64,000 nucleotides of DNA from Ridgeia piscesae (Eukaryota; Annelida; Polychaeta; Sabellida; Siboglinidae). Shown one piece after another: positions 33,797 to 45,492 of this stretch. The position numbers and the translations under genes are program-made. Under the pieces are notes generated by a model, which did not search any database, was not told the origin of the DNA, and was given only the letters and a program-made list of their open reading frames with translations. The stretch lies in NCBI GenBank assembly GCA_025642075.2, contig JAODUO010000034.1:47501-111500 (forward strand). The letters are read 5' to 3'. Each line of letters opens with the position of its first letter. Position 1 is the stretch's first letter.

Positions 33797-34291
33797 AAGG
33801 GATACTCCAGTCAGTGAGAGGTTCACAGTATTAATATACATATGTATACTATATTGGTTGTGCATAGTAATTGTGCACAAAGATCGTTAATAAACAATTA
33901 GTTATAGTTTAATGGTATCAAAACATGCTATATTCAGGGCGCTGCCATCTTGAGGTACAGAACCAATGACGTAAGCCAAATCGTTTACTTCACTGGTGCA
34001 TTGTTGAAAAGGGTAAGGAATGGTGGAATCCTCGCTAAAATTTGTGATAGCAACGTAAGCAAATCAAATAGCATTTGAACGTGCATGCGCCAGTGACGTA
34101 AGTGGTTTACGTCACTGGTGCATAAGTCTCAACATGGCAGTGCCCTGAATCCAACATGGAGTGTTTCTGGTATAATTATACTAAAATTAATTATTTATTA
34201 ACGATCTTTGTGCTCAATTACTATGTACAACCAATATAGTAGACATATGTAAGTAAATGCTGTGAATCTCTGACTGACTAGAGTATCTCTT
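33797..34291. mobile_element. foldback MITE with long terminal inverted repeats, TA target duplication
   Basis: The left end AAGGGATACTCCAGTCAG pairs with the right end (reverse complement AAGAGATACTCTAGTCAG). The inverted arms extend roughly 200 bp each, through TACTATATTGGTTGT, AAAGATCGTTAATAAA and GGCACTGCCAT-like words. Dinucleotide TA flanks both ends (33795-33796, 34292-34293), as expected for a Tc1/mariner-type target. The centre contains facing TGACGTAAG and TTTACGTCACTGG words. No transposase; non-autonomous. Confidence 0.8.
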
Positions 34292-34293
34292 TA

Positions 34294-35815
34294 CTGTAAC
34301 ATCGCAAGTTAGGTTTTGGGATATCAATATATTATGAGAGCTCTGTTTAAATAGAAGTGCATCATTTTAATTTGATCAAAGTTGTTGATCAAATGTTTGA
34401 TGTACTTTGATGTAAGAATAGCACAGGTGGGTGGCATTGTGATTCATAAAGATATGTCTTGAACTGATCTGGACCACTTTAGTACATATCTATGTGGCTT
34501 TGTTTGTGGAAAATTATTTGTAGTTAGACAAACTGACTTATACATAATTATTTGTCAAAAATACCCTGTAAAATATAACACAGATACACAATCTGATGAA
34601 AATGTAATTTCAGTAAAACAACACATCAGCACTTTTTCTTTTTCTCATTGTAGTTGATTCACTGAACCAATGTAAAGTTACCATATTTAATGGACAATCT
34701 GTATTTCTGATGTGACCCCTCGTGTGTATATCCAGACAAAGCTTTGGCTCGTGCCTTGCTCTTTGAAGTTGTAGGGTAATGGCCAAATGATAGATAAAGG
34801 TGTCACATCAACGCAGGCTGGAAGGCCACTTAGTCACCCTGTTCACTGGACATCCAACAGCTTTCAACAGAACGACACACTCCCTTCACTTGTGAACATA
34901 CATAATCATTAGGTCTACAATGTTCATGTCTGTGTCATAGCAATCATGTTCCAAGTTGATGACTCTGTTAAGACTGCTAGGAGATAATGATGGGGCTAGC
35001 TTACAAACCAAAGACACAGGCTGGGCTGGCTGAAGGCAAAGACACTGAAAGATATCCCAACAAACAAAAGTAACATGCAACATTCTCATACTGACTGAAT
35101 TTCAACATGTCAGTCTGCAAGTGCCATTTGTATTATGTATACATGAAAATCCTATCAGGTTTTCTGGGAGTCTCCCATATTTTTGTGAATTTGCCAAGCT
35201 CCCGGAAAAGAAACAAGTCTCCCAGATTCTTATTTCAAATACCTAACCTCAACATTGGCAACAAAAGCACCCCTTCGTCTTCAAATGTCCAACTATAAAT
35301 AATTATATATTTGCATAACATGGGATAAATATGGGCACTTTTGAGTTGTGTAGAATCCAGACCCATCTCACTCAGTTTTGCCATTACAACTGTGCATTTG
35401 CCTAAAATGCTACATATCGATACTTCAGTTCAGTTCGGTGCTTCGTCATCGATACTTCATCTTTGATACTACTTTCTCTGTCACTTTGAATACTTCACGT
35501 CTGCCTCTGGCTTGTGCCTCAGCAGTCTTGGCCTTGGCTTGAGATGTTACACAACGCAACTCACAAGTGCCTAAATAATTCATTGTTATACTTAATCAAT
35601 TAGTCTTAGCCCTAGGCCTAGTCCTACTGGCTAGACTAGACTCTAGAATGTTACTAATTGCTAGTGTTACACTGACATTGTCTAGGAATATTTTTCTGAA
35701 ATGTTTCTTTGACTTCATTTCAGATGTTTATAAACTCATGAAAATTATATGTTTTAATTGTTAATTATATAGTTATAATTACCAGTAGTATGGCTAAAAA
35801 CGTAGTATAAATGTC
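34294..35815. other. intergenic, no gene seen
   Basis: AT-rich sequence without recognised exons. Near 35420-35480 ATCGATACTTCA-like words repeat, and near 35600-35650 CTAG-rich words cluster. Confidence 0.5.
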
Positions 35816-36004
35816 ATGACGTCCACCATCATCACAATGCACAGTCACAGGCATGATGATGATGATCACGCAAGATGCTGCGCCCATGGCCATGCCCACG
35901 CCCTCAGCCATGGGCATGAGACAGTCCGTGGAATGGTAAATAAGCTTGGCCTAGGCTTAGTCCAAGATGCGACTGCGGAAGATGCGCTGAACAACATATT
36001 TTAA
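35816..36004 (+). CDS. small His-rich open reading frame (62 aa), unrecognised
   Basis: ATG at 35816 opens 62 codons to TAA at 36002-36004. The first half is strongly His/Asp-rich (HSHRHDDDDHARCCAHGHAH, then SHGH); the second is a plain acidic/hydrophobic end (VQDATAEDALNNIF). Composition is GC-richer than the flanks. TATAAAT lies at 35806-35812 and AATAAA at 36059-36064, so it could be a compact intronless gene with possible metal binding. It could equally be the last exon of a larger gene (an internal ATGGTAAAT might be a donor) or chance. Confidence 0.3.
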   Translation: MTSTIITMHSHRHDDDDHARCCAHGHAHALSHGHETVRGMVNKLGLGLVQDATAEDALNNIF

Positions 36005-39000
36005 ACTAAAAAACATCAGATAACATAAACACTTGCCTGTGAGTGTATGTAATGTTTTAATAAAAACAACTTTATAGAGATATGCACACAAAATCCAACG
36101 GCGACGCTAAGTTCGCCTTTGCAACCTAGCACCTAGGTGTCGCCACTGATCATGAGGCATATCCGCTTGTCCGCCAGGGGATACATATATCCTCACCTGG
36201 TGAACAAACGCTCAACTAGCCATTGTCGCGGTGTTGCCGTAAATGTTGCAAATAAATTAAGAGATGTTTGTCTCAATTTCAACTGAAAACAATCACCATG
36301 GTTCATGTCAGTTTAGACAGCGTAATCGGACAACAATGCAAAGTGTCATTAATGTAATTGTCAACAAAAAGTTAGTTTCTCATTCTGATTCAATGATCTG
36401 AGTCTCGGACTCGGAAGTTTCTGACACTGCCACGTCACAGTGACACGGGTACTATCACGTGACATTAACTGGGACAGGTCACACTGTTTGACTATGTCTA
36501 CAATGATACAATGTTAGTGAGACAATACAAGTAGTACAAGTGTTTGTCAGTCTGCTAAGTCATTGACACAGTCAGTGACACTCAATGGCATAACAGTGTC
36601 AAACTATAAAGACGAGTCCTACATCTAACAATCAACTTTACTGCTATAGTAATGCCAATATAATGATGATGAATATGCCATATATATATATATATATAAT
36701 TTATAGGATTCCAGTTCAACTCACCTCTCTTGATTTTGTTGACCATTCTTGATATCAGAAGGGTGGGGTGTGTGACAGGATATTTGAAGCAAACTTTTGA
36801 AAGATAATTATAACCATATTCTGGCAGATAACCAAACATTTGGGACATTCCCGGTATTTCCAGGAGAGTTGGCAGATAACAATGACAATGGGAACGTGTT
36901 TGATTGGAGTCTGTCTCAGTCACTGACACAGCTACTAGTGAAATGCTGTGATGGTGTTAGCAGGCCTAACCAAAGCTTAGACTCAGCCTTGCAGCTGCTT
37001 TGCCTTGATGATTTGACTTAGTAACATTGCCACTGGTCATAATTTTACATCATTTCTGTATAGATACATAAGGGGTATATAATTTATATTGTTAAAAAAT
37101 TGTGTAATAGTGTTGTTTGTTATATTTTAGTAATGTGCCTGAGCTGCATCATGGGGCTGCAGAAACAAAAAGTAGAAACATAAGTTAAAAGGTAAGTGAA
37201 TTGTTATTTATAAAACAATCATGAAATGTGTTCTCTTTTAATTCATAACTGCACTCATTAATTTATAGCAAATTACACGCGTTGTCCATTCAGAACTCAT
37301 TTGTCTCAACAAACTAATGCTGAATGCAGTTCTGGTAGATGTGCTAATCACATGAAGGTGGTGTGCTAACATAACAGAATATAATTAATATGAAATCATC
37401 ATAAAGCTAGTTTGATAAACATAACTTCTGACAAAGTGACATATTGATGTGAATCAAGAACATTAGTAGAAGAACCATGCTAAAAAGAAGACAGATCCTA
37501 TCTGTATACATCAGAGTTGTTCAAACTGTCATGTTACATCAAGTTGTTTGTTCATTTCTATCATTTACTACCCCACCCTGTTGGTGACTGGTACTGACAC
37601 TTTCCAGCACATCCTGAGTAAGTTATATACATGTATGTTCCTCTATAGTAATTGTACTGGGCTTTTCATTACACACAACACTATATTGAATTTCTTGGCC
37701 TTCATTCGTTGCTGTACTGTGTTAGGAGTATGGCACCTGTTTCTCGGAAACCTCCCATTCAGAGCGTGGTTCTTTACTTGCTGTTTATCCTGGTTACATC
37801 TTAATTAGATCTGGTCAATGTATGCCACATCACCACTATTGTATTTCCTGTAATACTTTGTCTCACCGGTGGATGACAATGGACAATATCACAGGTCAAT
37901 TAGTGGCCACTTTGATGTGCCTTGAAGGTGTGAGAAGTAATCAATACAGGTGTGATTGGTGCTTCCTCCAGGAGTGGTGCTTAAAATCAAATTAAATATG
38001 TAATATAGATGGCAACCATGCGTAACTTCTGTATTGGTGGCATTCCAAGGAGGATAAAGTTCCTGTTTTATGACGTAACATTACCACATAAAGGATCAGT
38101 CCCAGTATTAGGCAACTGGCCATTTACACAGTAATGCTTGGTTGAGTGAGATGACATACACATAGGGGTATGTGTCCAAGTGAGTAAGGTGTACTGTTAG
38201 GTATTTGGTTGCTTCAAGTACCTTCTTGAACAGTTGGGTGTTTTTGGCCTTTTTTCTGTTCAGTTGTTAATATCCAGAATAATTCAAACAATAGTTATTT
38301 ATCTTTTAGCAAAATGTCTGAGGATGTGATTCATATCACACTTAAATTTTCATTTGGGGATCACTGATGCAACACTTTCTAATTGTTGTATAGTTTTGCT
38401 TGCATAATAATTTTGTTTTCTCAAAATGTTGTTACTGCATTTCAAATCTTTAAAAAAATTTCACTATGCATTTTGAACAGTCTCATTAATTTCTTCTTCT
38501 ATTAATATGTAATATATTCATACTATGATTTTATTTTGAGTAAAAACAAAGAAATATCTGGTGCCAGCATTAGACTTACTGAAGAGATCAGTGAAATTCT
38601 TTGTATTTTGCAAAATAGAAATAAGCATAAACTTTGACCACATGGTGGCAGCACTGATTGACTGGTTACTGTGGTCAGTCGGTTTGTTAAACCACGTATA
38701 TCTGTTTACCACCGAATCCATTTCTATTCATCTGTGAATCATGTGAACAAAATCTTGAGTGATACAAACACTAGCTACAAATTGTACAAAGTTATAAATT
38801 CAGGGATCCAAATTTAATTGATCCAAGAATGAGACCCTGAGTGACACAAGGCAACAGTTCTGAGAGATGTGAGGCATCAACTGTTAATTGCACAATGTTT
38901 AATGATACAATACTCCAACTTTCTATGGCACCAAGGCCTAATGTGGCATAACACAAAGTTCAAATTCTGAATTAAATGCAAGCTCCCAATTCTGAATGAT

Positions 39001-39493
39001 ATGGATTTCAGCTATGTCAGTCACGTGTGTGGAGCCAATATGTTTGTTCAGAGTTGCTACATTTTCTGAAGAAAAAAACACCCCACCAGGTACATCGATT
39101 AAAAATGTGCCTGTACTCTGAGGGATATGAGATCAGTGGAATAGCAATAATCATTAGGCACAGTTGTGAACAAGGGATATGCAAGAGTCATCATTGAAGC
39201 CAGGGAGACTGTAGGGACCTCTCCAGGTGTCGGGTGAGAATTCAGTTTAAAATAAATACGTCTTCAGTTTCTAGTGAAAGCAGTCGTGGCTACAGTGTCA
39301 TGTGATTTTAGTGATCTGGAATTGATTCTACACTTTGCCCAGATGTGTCTGCTGAGTACAGAGAAAGTCTGGCCTGTTTGCGAATATTGAGCTTATTTTC
39401 CGGTACAACAATTGTTTGGGAAACAGAGCATCCGTGGTTCTTGGGTATTTCTGAAAATGTTGGAAACCAAACAAACAGGAGGGTTGTTGTGTA
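36005..39493. other. intergenic, weak exon-like signals only
   Basis: 36065-36300 is CpG-richer than its surroundings (GCGACGC, GTCGCGGTG) and might be promoter-like. A short (TA)n lies near 36678-36700. At 37131-37191 a 61-bp segment has a good acceptor (TATATTTTAG) and donor (GTAAGT), but stops in all three frames, so it would be untranslated if real. Nothing else is recognised. Confidence 0.35.
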
Positions 39494-39797
39494 CAAAGAG
39501 CACAGTACATAATAGACCACTAGATCATTTGATCAATAGATCATTTGATCACAGTATATAATCGATCGGTAGATGATTTGATCAGAAGATCATTTGATCA
39601 GAGTACATAATAGATCAGTAGATGATTTGATCACAGTATGTAATAGATCAGTAGATGACTTGGTCACAGTACGTAATAGATCAGTAGATCATTTGATCAC
39701 AGTACATATTAGATCAGTAGATCATTTGATAAGAGTACATAATAGATCAGTAGATCATTTGATCACAGTACACAATAGATCAACAGATCATTTGAAT
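39494..39797. repeat. 33-bp minisatellite
   Basis: About eight units of 33 bp with core AGATCATTTGATCACAGTAC, then ATAATAGATCAGT. TGATCA/GATC palindromes recur. The unit is 11 codons, so one plus-strand frame (39594-39815) shows an 11-residue repeat (RSVDHLITVHN); it is not supported as a gene. Confidence 0.9.
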
Positions 39798-39804
39798 TAC
39801 CAGG

Positions 39805-39932
39805 GCATGACATGACATGACATGACATGACATGACATGACATGACATGACATGACATGACATGACATGACATGACATGACATGACATGACATGACATGA
39901 CATGACATGACATGACATGACATGACATGACA
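39805..39932. repeat. pentanucleotide microsatellite (ACATG)n
   Basis: About 25 uninterrupted CATGA units directly follow the 33-bp array. Confidence 0.98.
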
Positions 39933-42593
39933 ATCTTCACCAGAATGCACAATATGATTGTCCACATGTTCTTATGTTGGTGCTGGTTTTCCTTCCTTCC
40001 TTGCTTGCTCCATCACAAGTTGTGTGGTTTAAATAAATATTGCTCAGACAATGACCTTTTGCAAATAGCATGATGTAGCAATTAAGTCAGTTTTTTAGTT
40101 TTTATTGAATTTAGCAAATTAAATTACTAAAACAAGTGTTTTGATCATTTAAACAAACGTAAACACATTTTATAAAAAAAATAAATTATTTACACAGTAT
40201 TCATGTAGCAATTAAGTGTGTTCTTTTACTGATTGTTTCTAATTGCGTTACTAAAACAATTTTTTAACCATTTATGTAAATATAAACACATTATATAATA
40301 TTTATATTATTAAAATGCTTACATTATTTACACAGTAATCAGTTGGACACCCAAAGTTGGACTTGCAGTGCCGGAGACAATTGGAGGAACCATCTTTAAG
40401 GTGACATTCCCATGCATATCAATTGACAAAGTTGCATGTTTGGCAAGACCAATCATCTTTGTACTGGTAGCCAGGTAATATGTTCTCCTGGTGGGAATTC
40501 TACTAATTAGTTTTGTGTCTGTGAGTTATTACCCTTCCCCATACTGCCCCCTTTGTCCCTGCCCAGCTTCATCAGGGCGTCGTTATGTAACAATTGTTCT
40601 GTTTCATCAGATGGGAGGGTGCAGTGAGATGTGGCAGGCAGGAATGATTGCTAATCTCTGGGAAGCAGCAGATAGGATGTGTTCTTTCTGACACAGAAAG
40701 ATTACAGCTGTCAGGAACTGATGTGTTACATGTTGAAGTGATTCGGTGAAGTGAATCTGTACCGTACTTGTTTGGGTTTGTCTGTTGCCATTCTGTAATA
40801 ACAGTCATTCTCGCTGAATCACAGTGGGTGGCAGAGTGTCACATAAGCCCAGGGCATTTCATTAGAGAGAACAGGTTTGCTGTTCACTGCTAAATGATAT
40901 GTTAGTCCCAAGTCCCCTGCCATTGTCCACTGCGCATGGACTGTCATTCATAAGATTAGGATCAGGCATTCCCATGATTAATGTTACTGAAGATACCTTT
41001 ATAGGGAACAGGGTTGCTTCCAGGTGTGATATCTGATTTCCACAGAATTAAACCATCTTAATGAGTGTATTTGAACAAAACAGCCTCTTCAGACTTAACA
41101 CACTGGATAAGCGGATTGTTGAAAATGATATGCCATCATATTAATGGGGGGTTTTCGTTCGTTGTTATTGGTAAATCATGTTATGCAGTAGAAGCTCAAT
41201 CTGTTTTAATGGAGCAGAAATAACGTCTAAATTCAAGAGTTAAACTTTTACAATATTCACCTCAGTGTACGGTAACTGAAATCCCCAAATAGCAAACTAG
41301 AATAATTCTGTGGAAAGAATAGTTTCTGATATATGCACTCTGTCGTCATGGTAACAATCATGAGGTAACTCTTTCAGAAAATGCATGCTGATGTATAAAT
41401 AAATGGAATCCTTCTGGAAAATATAAATTTAAAAAAACAAAACTGGTTCATTAACATGGGCAGTTGGTCTGTTACTCTATTATTTGGTTACGGGTAAATT
41501 ATCGTGTTTTGTTGTATTTTCTAGTTAGTGTGAAATTATGGGTGTTTGAGTAATAAAAAATATGTGTGTGTGATCTCTGGGGTGAACCAGCATACAAGCA
41601 AATAAGTTCTGAAAGACTGCTCAATACTTGATAAATCATGAGAAACAATTGAAGACAACAGTTCCACGTCCCACGCAGCTTCTGCTTGGCTGGACGTACC
41701 TGGTTAATTGCTGTTCCATTAGTGCTTTTATCTCCATAGTTTTGTTACGCTTCAGTGAACCAGGTATTGTTATGTAGGTCCTAAATATGTCATCAATGCT
41801 TATTATGATTCATTTGTGAGATTTAGAACTTATCACAGTCAACTGCACCTGTCAGTGATGCCAGTGGCTGTAATTATGTGCCCAGAACATTATATAATTA
41901 CAGTAAGAACCAACAAAAAGACAATTTCCAGATAAGACAAACTTGATGTGTTTAACCAGCCAAATGACAACTTAATCAGTGCTTATTTATCAAATACCAC
42001 ATGATGTTATTAGCAAACAGGTTGCTTTCTGCATTTGGAATAATTGAACCAGTGAATGACCGTCTGTATCTACAGAAATTGTTTTCATGGAAATCAGACA
42101 TTTATCTTTAATATTATTAATTATGATGCACTGGAATTTTCAAACTAGCTCCAATTAAAAATAGCACACTTGTAGGCACCTGTGGCATTCACCCTGCTTC
42201 TTTGTTTAAAAGTTCTATCAGGTTCACTTTTAAAGATAATAATAGTAATAACAATGCAACTGTGATAATAATAATGAAACATATTTTAACAAATTACTCA
42301 AAACTTACATCAGAACTGGAAGAATCATATGAAGATATCTTTCAGAATCTTCATTTATTGTTTGAAGAAGCCATTGGGACTCTCATTTTCGTATCATTGC
42401 TGATGCAAACTACGGTATCATTATGTAATATGAATTATTGATCAGTATATAATCACAAGTGAAGAAACATTACTAGTCCTGAAAAGTCCACAGAGAAACA
42501 AATTTATCAAAAGTCTGAAAGTTATTTTATATCACTTGATACTTTAAAAATAAGTGTAACAGAATGCAGTATCTCCTTACAAGGTGCTTCCTT
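39933..42593. other. intergenic, no gene seen
   Basis: AT-rich. Two related stretches (40070-40200 and 40195-40330) share TAGCAATTAAGT, ACTAAAACAA and ATTTACACAGTA, i.e. a diverged tandem duplication of about 125 bp. A pyrimidine tract ending in CCCTGCCCAG near 40565 resembles an acceptor, but the frame after it lacks support. Confidence 0.4.
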
Positions 42594-42780
42594 GGAATGT
42601 TGTATTATATGACTGGAATGTTGTATTACATGACTGAAATATTGTATTATGTGACTGGAATGTTATATTATGTGACTGAAATGTTGTATTATGTGACTGG
42701 AATGTTGTATTATGTGGCTGGAATGTTGCATTATGTGACTGGAATGTTGTATTATGTTACTGGAATGTTGTATTGTGTGG
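42594..42780. repeat. 21-bp minisatellite
   Basis: Nine units of 21 bp, TGTTGTATTATGTGACTGGAA-like. Read on the plus strand each is a seven-residue repeat (MLYYVTG), giving a fortuitous open frame. It is treated as non-coding. Confidence 0.92.
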
Positions 42781-43571
42781 CAGTTTGCACCCAGCAGTGG
42801 TCCAGCAGACAGCTACATGTCCCCTGTGTGTACCACTTGCAGACTTCACACTGGAATCTCTCCTGTGGCTTCTCTGATTAATGGCAGCCTTCAGGACGGC
42901 TTGGCAGCAATTTCACCCACTGCCAATATTATTATTTCCTCCATTAATGCATTAATAGTTTGGATAAGTTCTACTGTAGAGATTTAATGTTGGATTGGGG
43001 CCAGCATCCCTGTTGGATTGGGGCTAGCTCCCCCAGGGAGTGTGTGGGGTAACATTGGGGTGGACACTGGACAGGTGGGTATTGGGGCCCTGCCAGGCTG
43101 GAGTTGCCAGACATAGACCACTTGAGGGTGAGGGTGTTTATTTGGGGTAACCATTGCTTGGAGAACCACTTGTCCTAGAGTTGCAATACTTGCCAGAGTG
43201 TGTTGATTTTATAATAATTACCATTTAATGATTTCTAATTATTGCACATTCCTAAGAGTAAACTGATTCTGTATGTTATTGTAGACTAGTAAAACTACAG
43301 ACCCTCATCCAGAGCCTGGTTCAAATCTTCTCTAGTATATTCCATTCTCCCTATAACTCTCTCTCAACCCACCTTCCCTTTTCTTCCCACACATTGTCTA
43401 CCTTTATATAGTTTGTCTTTGCCTTGGTTCTTCCTGGGATGTGGAGACATCATTTAAATGTGTCCCCCTTTAACAAGTAATAGCCACCATTTGTTATTAC
43501 AGATTCTTATGTTGTAAAATGCTTTATTTTGTAAATATTTGTACATAAATTTTTGTTAAAATAAATGCATA
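42781..43571. other. intergenic, no gene seen
   Basis: Moderately GC-rich to 43170, with a short duplicated phrase GTTGGATTGGGGCNAGC at 42990 and 43012. AT-rich beyond. No recognised feature. Confidence 0.4.
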
Positions 43572-43742
43572 TCTCCCTCTTTCCTTCCCTCCTCCCTCCC
43601 AATTTCTACATCTTCCTCCCTTCCTCCTCCCTCCCTCCTTCCCTCCCTTTCTCCCCACTTCCCTCCCTCCCTACCCATTCCCTCTCTCACTCCTTCTCTC
43701 CTTCCCTCCTTTCCTCTCACCCTCCATCCCTCACTCCATCCC
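43572..43742. repeat. polypyrimidine tract (CCCT/CCTT)n
   Basis: Almost pure C/T over 170 bp with CCCTCC and CTTCC words. Homopyrimidine mirror stretches of this kind can form triplex (H-DNA) structures. Confidence 0.92.
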
Positions 43743-43874
43743 ATGTACCATCCTACACACTAGAGATATGGAGGCTTTGTGATATTATTGACAACTTTGC
43801 AGTTCAAATATATTTTGCAAACAACAATCTGAAATCAGTAGGCCTATATATTTACTAGATCACTTGCACACTCA

Positions 43875-44045
43875 GCAGTTCACTCAGCTGTCTGAGTGAA
43901 TACCTGGCTACAGACAATGGGGGATATTTGTGTATGAATATTCTTTGTGTATCATGGCTGGATGCTTCCCAGAGAAGCTGAGATGGTGTTTGAAAGAACA
44001 GGTCTGCTAGGGAGTAAAGTGTACTTTTGTTGTAGGTATGTCTTT
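43875..44045. repeat. dispersed repeat element, copy 3 (least altered)
   Basis: Runs from CACTCAGCTGTCTGAG through ACAATGGGGGATATTTGTG, ATCATGGCTGGATGCTTCCC, AGAGAAGCTGAGATGGTGTT and GAACAGGTCTGCTAGG. Matches parts of 7415-7570 and 21855-21990, and both flanks of the 43-bp array. No coding capacity. Confidence 0.65.
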
Positions 44046-44737
44046 AACATTTGTAAAATTAATGTTATATTAGAAACTGTGAGACTTTGTTACTTTGATT
44101 AAGCATATGTATTGTTTCATCACTTCGGCCAAATCAATTATTGCAAGTGTCCTTGTACTTGTATAAGCAGACATTTGCCTAAATGTTACATGTGGGTGTC
44201 CCACAACTTGTTCAACTAGGACGTGTCACTGCTCTACAAGTTTAATTTGACTCTGGCTGATAGATTTAACTCTAATAGTTTTCTCCCAGATATCACACAC
44301 ATTACACACAGGCCTCTGTGTAAACGACATGTCCACTGTTATAATGACACTTAGCTGGATCAGATAGCTACAATGTGTTGCACAGAAACAATGGTGATGA
44401 GAGCAGTTAGTGGACTATAGAGCCAGGTGATTGCAGAGTGTCACACCTGTCATTACCTGGCCAGGTGTACACATGCAGATTAAATGTCAATGTTTGTCCC
44501 AGGTAAGTGGCCAGTTCCACATGGGTCACTGTGTTCATGTTATGCAGAGTCATGGGCCACTCTTAGACAACTGTGCATGAGTAGATTGATTATATTTTTG
44601 TGTAAAGCACATACTTTGATGAGGTCCCTTTTTCATAAATGTTTGTGTGTAAATTATTGCAGTTGGAGATTTGTTACCAAGGGTTCATTAATTTTATTGT
44701 AAGAATACAATTATGATTATTACAGAATTTTTAGTAT
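44046..44737. other. intergenic, no gene seen
   Basis: AT-rich. One 72-codon plus frame (44484-44702) has no recognisable domain. Confidence 0.4.
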
Positions 44738-44795
44738 GCAGTAATAACTTGAAAATATAGTAGGCGGTAATAACTTGAAAGTATATATGAGTGTA
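44738..44795. repeat. two copies of the 26-bp repeat, left of the LINE remnant
   Basis: Contains TAATAACTTGAAAATATAGT and TAATAACTTGAAAGTATATA, the same unit as the larger array at 45263-45492. Confidence 0.8.
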
Positions 44796-44954
44796 TTTGG
44801 TAAAACATTATATACATATAAATGTAAATATTTTCAAATACAAGTAAACAAATGTCACCAATAAGGCAATGTGATAACATAAAAGGTACTCTACTAAAAT
44901 ATAATAACATGATAGTACATAGTTAGATTAAATTAACAACAAAAACATGTATTT

Positions 44955-45262
44955 AAAATGCCACTTTAAGATGATAATTCGTCAGCCATCAATCTGCTGT
45001 ATAGAAGGGTCGTTACCTTTTTTCTAAAACTGTTTAACTTGACCTTGCTTTATTTCAGTAGGCAGTTTGTTCCAGTGGCCTAATTTCTGCTGGAAAAAAA
45101 GGAAGTTTGCCCATTCTTGAAATGACACATGCCAAGTTGCTAACCTTTGTAGGGTATCTATGGTGTACCGTTTCAACATTTGTTCTTAAATATTCTGGTG
45201 CCTTTACATTTATAATATTGAAGATGTGACCCAGTTTTAACTGTTCTACTCGATATTCAACA
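44955..45262 (-). mobile_element. C-terminal remnant of a LINE reverse-transcriptase ORF
   Basis: Read on the minus strand it gives YRVEQLKLGHIFNIIN, then APEYLRTNVETVHHRYPT and, after further residues, a frameshifted HWNKLPTEIKQGQVKQF and stop. RVEQLKLNHxFxIxN ... PxYL ... WNxLPxEIK is the characteristic end of the ORF2 protein of jockey/CR1-like non-LTR elements. At least one frameshift separates the two parts, so it is dead and 5'-truncated. No endonuclease or RT core is present. Confidence 0.7.
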
Positions 45263-45492
45263 TATCGAGGTAATAACTTGAAAATATAGTACGAGGTAAT
45301 AACTTGAAAGTATAATACGAAGTAATAACTTGAAAGTATAGTACGAGGTAGTAACTTGAAAGTATAGTACAAGGTAATAACTTGAAAGTATAGTATGAGG
45401 TATTACCAGGTAGTAATTTGAAAGTATAGTACCAAGTAGTAACTTGAAAGTATAATAGGAGGTAGTAACTTGAAAGTATAATAGGAGGTAGT
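45263..45492. repeat. 26-bp minisatellite
   Basis: About nine units of 26 bp with core TAATAACTTGAAAGTATAGT. The array directly adjoins the 5' cut of the LINE remnant. The unit in reverse complement (TTCAAGTTATTACCTCG) reads FKLLPR, resembling the LINE sequence just before YVEYRVEQ. Confidence 0.92.

Noticed and set aside
40491..40691. Possible terminal exon after a CCCTGCCCAG tract
   Set aside because: The open part is short, without domain or partner exon, and the surroundings give no gene context.
42564..42881. MLYYVTG heptad-repeat frame
   Set aside because: Explained by the 21-bp minisatellite; the flanking residues show no coding character.
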